Assembly (NCBI GenBank): GCA_963830565.1
Contig: CAWHMO010000002.1
Coordinates: 375,687-439,686 of the forward strand
Source of the DNA: DATFDN01 sp963830565
GTDB taxonomy: Bacteria > Pseudomonadota > Alphaproteobacteria > Acetobacterales > Acetobacteraceae
Direction of reading: 5' to 3'
DNA: 64,000 nucleotides
Shown here: piece by piece, positions 60,124 through 64,000 of the stretch
How the letters are laid out: each line of letters starts with the position of its first letter
Position numbering within the stretch: position 1 is the first letter of the stretch
The notes under the pieces: model-generated
Database searches by the model: none
What the model saw: the letters and a program-made list of their open reading frames with translations, nothing else
Told to the model about the DNA's origin: nothing
Program-made: the position numbers and the translations under genes

Positions 60124-61107
60124 AGCGTTTTCAAGCTAACCGTCCATATCCCGCGTGGGCGAGGTAGTTGGCGCATTCGGTGGCGCTGACCTGGTCGATG
60201 ACGGCGCCGATGGTGCTCAGCAGCGCCTCGCGGGAACGCGGCGCCAAGCCACGGATCAGCGCCTTGAGCTTGGCGAACAGTTGCTCGATCGGGTTGAGAT
60301 CCGGCGAGTAGGCCGGCAGGAATCGAATACTGGCGCCGCGCGCTTCGATCGCCTCGCGCACCCCGGCCACCTTGTGGCTGGCAAGGTTGTCGGCCAGGAC
60401 GATGTCGCCGTGCTCCAGCGTCGGGACGAGGAACTGTTCGACCCAGGCCAGGAATGTCGGGCCATCAATCGCGCCGTCCAGCACCAGCGGCGCCACGATC
60501 CGGTCATGCCGAAGACCGGCCAGGAAGGTCGTGGTCTGCCAATGCCCGTGCGGGACCCGGCCGACCACGCGTTCACCACGTGGAGCGCGACCGTAGAGCC
60601 GGGCCATGTTGGTCTTGGTCCATGTCTCGTCGAGAAACACCAAGCGTCGCACGTCTAGTTTGGCCTGCACCTCAGCCCAGAGGCGACGCGCCTCGGCAAT
60701 GTCGGCGCGCGTCCGCTCGGCCGCTTCGAGGCACTTTTTTTGAGCGTCAGGCCGAGCCGGCGCAGCGTATTCCACATCGTGCCGATGCTGGCCGACACAC
60801 CGAACTCGGCCTGCAGCCAGGCACACAGCTCGGCCAGCGTCGCGTCCGGGTAGGAGCGCGCATGGGCGGTGATCGCGGCATGATGCGCGGCCAGCTTGCG
60901 TGGGGTCCACGACCGCTGCGGGCCAGGGGTCAGTTCGCCCAGCCGGTCGCGGCGCTGGCGTGCCTTGACGGCATACGACACGCTGACCCCGAACCGCGCC
61001 GCCACTGCGCGCGCACTCAATTCGTTCGCCGCCAGCACCCGCTCCCGCAGATCCTGCGAGTAGGCCTGCCCACGCCGCCATGAAAACATTGCCGCCTCCG
61101 GTCCTCC
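60120..61107 (-). mobile_element. IS630-family element E, right end deleted
   Basis: A close relative of B. Left end CTAGAGCGTTTTCAAGC shares CTAG with D. The transposase start lies at 61089, but only ~18 bases upstream follow before IS5-type sequence, whereas B has ~98. The right ~80 bases are therefore missing, and the junction with the IS5 remnant is about 61107. Confidence 0.8.
60131..61089 (-). CDS. IS630-family transposase, two frames joined by an A7 slip
   Basis: Frame 1 starts MFSWRRGQAYSQDLRERVLA and ends LRRLGLTLKK. At the A7 run (60735-60741) a -1 change gives KKCLEAAERTRADIAEARRL, then FLDETWTKTNMARLYGRAPR, LADNLASHKVAGVREAIEAR, LPAYSPDLNPIEQLFAKLKA. No other frame break is visible, so -1 programmed frameshifting would give one ~320-residue DDE protein. 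It is the least damaged transposase here, although its element's right end is lost. Confidence 0.82.
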
Positions 61108-61756
61108 ACGGTGTTCTACCATTTCGCCAAGTGGCGCAGCCGGGGCACCTGGGAGCGGATCAACGCCGCGCTGCGCGAGCGCCATCGCGTGCTCAATGGT
61201 CGCAAACCCCAGCCCACAGCCGCGATCATCGACAGCCAGTCCGTGCGCACGACCGAAGCAGGTGGCCCGCGCGGTTATGACGGAGCCAAGAAGGTCTCCG
61301 GCCGCAAGCGCCACATTCTCGTGGACACCGAAGGCAACCTGCTCAAGGCACGCGTGCACCCAGCCGACATCCACGACCGGCGTGGTGCCGAGGCGTTGCT
61401 CGCGTCTCGCGGCGCAGTTCCCGCATATCGCGCTGCTCTGGGCCGATAGCGCGTATCAGGGCCTGAAGACCTGGCTCACCGCGACGCTCGGCTGGACGCT
61501 GACGATCAGCAAGCATTGGTGGACGGGTCTGCAAGGGGTGTGGCTTGCTCCAGGCCAGCAACCCCCGGGGATCCCGCGTGGCTTTCACGTGCTCAAACGG
61601 AGGTGGGTGGTCGAGCGAACACTGGCCTGGATCGGGCGGAATCGGCGCATGAGCCGCGACTACGAACGCCTGATCAAGACCGGCGAAATGCTCCTCTACG
61701 CCTCCATGGCACGCGTGATGCTCCGGAGACTGACGAAACAAAAACGAGCAAGATAA
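61108..61756 (+). pseudogene. IS5-family transposase, 5'-truncated and frameshifted
   Basis: Begins inside the enzyme with FYHFAKWRSRGTWERINAAL and RKPQPTAAIIDSQSVRTTEA, then YDGAKKVSGRKRHILVDTEG. A one-base shift near 61406 changes the frame before LAAQFPHIALLWADSAYQGL; the end VVERTLAWIGRNRRMSRDYE (DDE Glu region) follows to 61756. About a third of the N-terminus is missing at the junction with element E. IS427-type group by pattern. Confidence 0.82.
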
Positions 61757-61785
61757 TTGCTCAACAGGCTCTTATACCAACCGGC

Positions 61786-62055
61786 CTAGAGACTGACACA
61801 CGCCCAGTCCCTGATGCCAATTGACCGAATGCGTTCAGGATCGTTGATGAGGAAGTGCCAGGCCGTCCTGCAAGCCTCGAGAATGGCCTCGTAGCTGTCC
61901 CACACCAGGGCACACAGCCGATTGGCCCGGAGGTATTCCCAGACATTCTCCATCGGGTTCAGCTCAGGGGAATACGACGGCAACGGCAGGAGTGTGATGT
62001 TGTCTTGGCACGCCAAGTCGGCCGGGTGCTGTCGCGAGATGTGTGGAATTCCTGA
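61786..62055 (-). pseudogene. IS630-family transposase C-terminal fragment
   Basis: Reads CQDNITLLPLPSYSPELNPM then ENVWEYLRANRLCALVWDSY, the DDE Glu-region of another IS630 group, ending RSIGIRDWACVSL. The N-terminal two thirds are missing; the right edge meets the IS256 fragment at about 62055. Not related closely to elements A-E. Confidence 0.75.
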
Positions 62056-62485
62056 GTGGCGCGTCTCCAGCGGGAGAAGGCTACCGGCTCAGGCGGCGAG
62101 GTCAACGGGAACGGTTGGCGCGGGCGGTTCGGCCAGTGTCTGCGAGCCATCCACCTTGCGCATCGTGATCTGGCCTGACGCCAGAAGTCCCCAGAACAGC
62201 ATGGCCGCCGTTTCGGCCGAGGGCAGCACGGTTTGGGTTTTGATCCGTCGCTTGAACTCCTCGTGCAGTCGCTCGATTGCGTTGGTGGTCCGCGCCGACT
62301 TCCATTGGCTCGGGGGCAGGCGGAGGAAGGTGAACAGGCGATCACCGGCCTCCTCCAGGCTGGTGGCCACGGCCGGACAGCGCAGCCGCCACTTGCGCAG
62401 GAATGCCTTATGCTTGCTCTCCACCCCCTGGGGGGTCGCGGCGTAGATCATGTCGGTGTAGTCGGCCGACACCTCCTCGATGCAG
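62056..62485 (-). pseudogene. IS256-family transposase C-terminal fragment
   Basis: The frame from about 62472 to 62089 (ADYTDMIYAATPQGVESKHK, WKSARTTNAIERLHEEFKRR, RIKTQTVLPSAETAAMLFWG) matches the C-terminal part of mutator/IS256 transposases. The N-terminal 60-70% is lost. Its C-terminal VPVDLAA and following 3' end are present. Confidence 0.8.
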
Positions 62486-62526
62486 CGCGTCCGGCGCGTG
62501 GGCCAAGTAATACGGCCTCGATGCTT

Positions 62527-64000
62527 GTGAACGGTGGGGCTGTTGAAAAACGCTCATTCGATCTCGGCTGAGCGTGGGAGGCTGGCCGTGCAATGCGGAG
62601 GCACGCCGGATACGTGGCGAACTCGTTGGCCTTGGAGGGTAGGTTCGAGCTGTCTGTCAGGCCGCAGCGGTGGCGAGCGGAGCGTTCCGTGCCGTCGCGA
62701 GGCGTTTGAGGTTGATCGCCGTCGCCGTCAGGAACGCCTGGATTTTCATGTTCTGCAGCCCGCGTCGGACGGCCCTCGCGAGCCCGTGCCAGGTCTTCGC
62801 CTCGCCGTGAAACCCCTCTGAACGCCAGCGGTGGCGTCGATACGTGCTGGCAATCTTCTTCAGACCAGCGCTCCTTGCGACGGCGGGCACGCAGCAGAGC
62901 CGGATAATCATCGCCGACCACCACCGCTTTGTTGGCCCGGCCGAGGGGAAAGACAGTCGCTCCGGAGCGGGCAGCGTTTGCAATCAGCTGCGCGCGAATA
63001 AAAGAACCGGCCGTGCTTGACGGGCCGTTGCGGGCGAACAATGCGCCCGTGCGGGCACCGCAGGACGTCGTGCCGAGCGTCGTACCGGAACCGGCGCAAC
63101 GGCACCTCGCTGCGGATCGGTTCCTTCTTGGCCGGGATCACCGGGTCGATGCCGCGCCGCTCCAGCCCGCCATAGACTTTGGCATAGGCGTAGCCTTGGT
63201 CGGCCGTGGCGGTGAGATTCGCGTTCCCGTCGCCGCGGCGACGGCATCGAGCTGCGGCAAAATATGGTCACCCTCGTTCACCTCACCGGTCGTGACCTGC
63301 ACGTCCAGCACCACGCCGCAAACATCGTCCTCATGGGGAGCGCCCGCCGCTTGTAGGCAGGCTCGAGCCGGCTGTTCCGCGCGCGTCTGGTGGCCATGGT
63401 CGCGTCGGGATCGGTCAGGGAGATCTGGCTGGGTCGGCCTGGTTTGCTTGCCGTCGCGTCGGCCCGGCGTTTGGCAGTCGCCGTCGCGGCCGTGGTGGAG
63501 TTGCTCATCATCATTTTCCGCCAGCACTACGTCGGCATGGCGCACCGCCAAGCTCTCCCAGGACACGTCGGCACGGATCAGCGTCGCATCGATATGCACC
63601 ACATCGCCGCGCGCGATGCCCGCGACGACACAGGACTGCACAGTGCGGGCAACTACTCGGCCAACTGCTTGGCCCCCCAACGCTGACGGATGCGCGTCAG
63701 ACTGGAATGGTCCGGCAGCACCTCGTGCAGCCCGTAACCTGCAAACCACCGGATGGCGAGATCGACCTGGCATCGCGCATCAGCCCACGGTTGTGCACGA
63801 TTTCAAGCAGGAAACCGGAGAGCATCAGCCGCAGCGCCACCTCGGGGTCGATCCCGGGCCGGCCAGCGCCCTCCGGAGCATAACAGTCCTGAACCTCCGC
63901 TCGCAGCCAGCCGAGATCGAGCACGCGATCAATCCGAGCGAGCACGTGCTCGTCAGGCACCAAGTCTCGCAGCGATCCCGCCATGATCAGCTCAAGTTGG
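62527..64000 (-). mobile_element. IS1182-family element, decayed, running off the window
   Basis: The 3' end is near GGCTGTTGAAAAACGCTC (62527). A transposase spans 62657 to about 63984 in at least four frames. The other end is outside the window. The frame changes are scattered, without a shared slippery site, and indicate decay. Confidence 0.75.
62657..63984 (-). pseudogene. IS1182-family transposase, multiply frameshifted
   Basis: N-terminal MAGSLRDLVPDEHVLARIDR, then APEGAGRPGIDPEVALRLML and MRDARS; next VVAGIARGDVVHIDATLIRA (DDE Asp), SLTDPDATMATRR, then IPAKKEPIRSEVPLRRFRYD with a Cys-rich zinc-like region (CKRCPLRSDC), and TYRRHRWRSEGFHGEAKTWH (Glu). All the family parts are present in order but in different frames. 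The 5' part may extend past the window. Confidence 0.8.

Overview
GC-rich chromosomal DNA of an alphaproteobacterium. The gene content (MinCDE, a SelD fused to an NADH dehydrogenase-like domain, cytochrome bc1, PQQ synthesis and a lanthanide-type methanol dehydrogenase) points to Rhodospirillales, most likely Acetobacteraceae. The placement is inferred from gene content; no rRNA gene is present.

Layout. 1-32 kb is mostly core metabolism: the 3' end of mmsA, sufE, an RraA-like gene, a secreted beta-helix protein, minCDE, an N-formylglutamate amidohydrolase-like gene, argB, an exonuclease III gene, an A-type Fe-S carrier gene, dgt, argS and a SPOR protein. Next come an LLM flavin oxidoreductase, a gluconate group (gnd, gluconokinase, sugar/polyol SDR), a tartrate/D-malate-type dehydrogenase, the selD fusion and rfbBACD with overlapping genes (rfbD is frameshifted). 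These are followed by crcB, a marR gene with a palindromic operator over its -10 box, a CaiB-type CoA-transferase, an orphan amino-acid-type binding protein, a patatin, an mtnP gene with an in-frame amber codon, and petBC without an adjacent Rieske gene.

32.5-53.3 kb is a methylotrophy locus. It holds xoxF-xoxG-xoxJ and a CXXCW rhodanese-like gene; two ABC transporters (a TauABC/SsuABC-type set with a DUF3280-like gene, and the set that accompanies PQQ alcohol dehydrogenases, with beta-propeller and pentapeptide-repeat proteins); and pqqABCDE followed by a zinc metallohydrolase and a SoxYZ-like carrier. The PQQ and XoxF parts look intact. Both genes of glutathione-linked formaldehyde oxidation are broken: the S-(hydroxymethyl)glutathione dehydrogenase gene has a +1 frameshift, and the S-formylglutathione hydrolase gene has lost about 200 internal codons in frame. 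This mosaic is the most interesting biology in the window. Two divergent gene pairs in the locus also share the four bases CATG as overlapping start codons.

53.3-64 kb carries an EthD-like gene, hemF and tRNA-Lys(CTT), then an insertion-sequence island. Five IS630-type elements lie end to end, and neighbours share a single CTAG (once mutated to CTCG) at each junction. They are followed by fragments of IS5-, IS630- and IS256-type elements and a decayed IS1182-type element that runs off the window. Three of the IS630 elements keep an A7 run exactly where the reading frame shifts by -1, which suggests programmed frameshifting. Single-base frameshifts elsewhere (rfbD, flhA, transposases) could be decay or assembly error.
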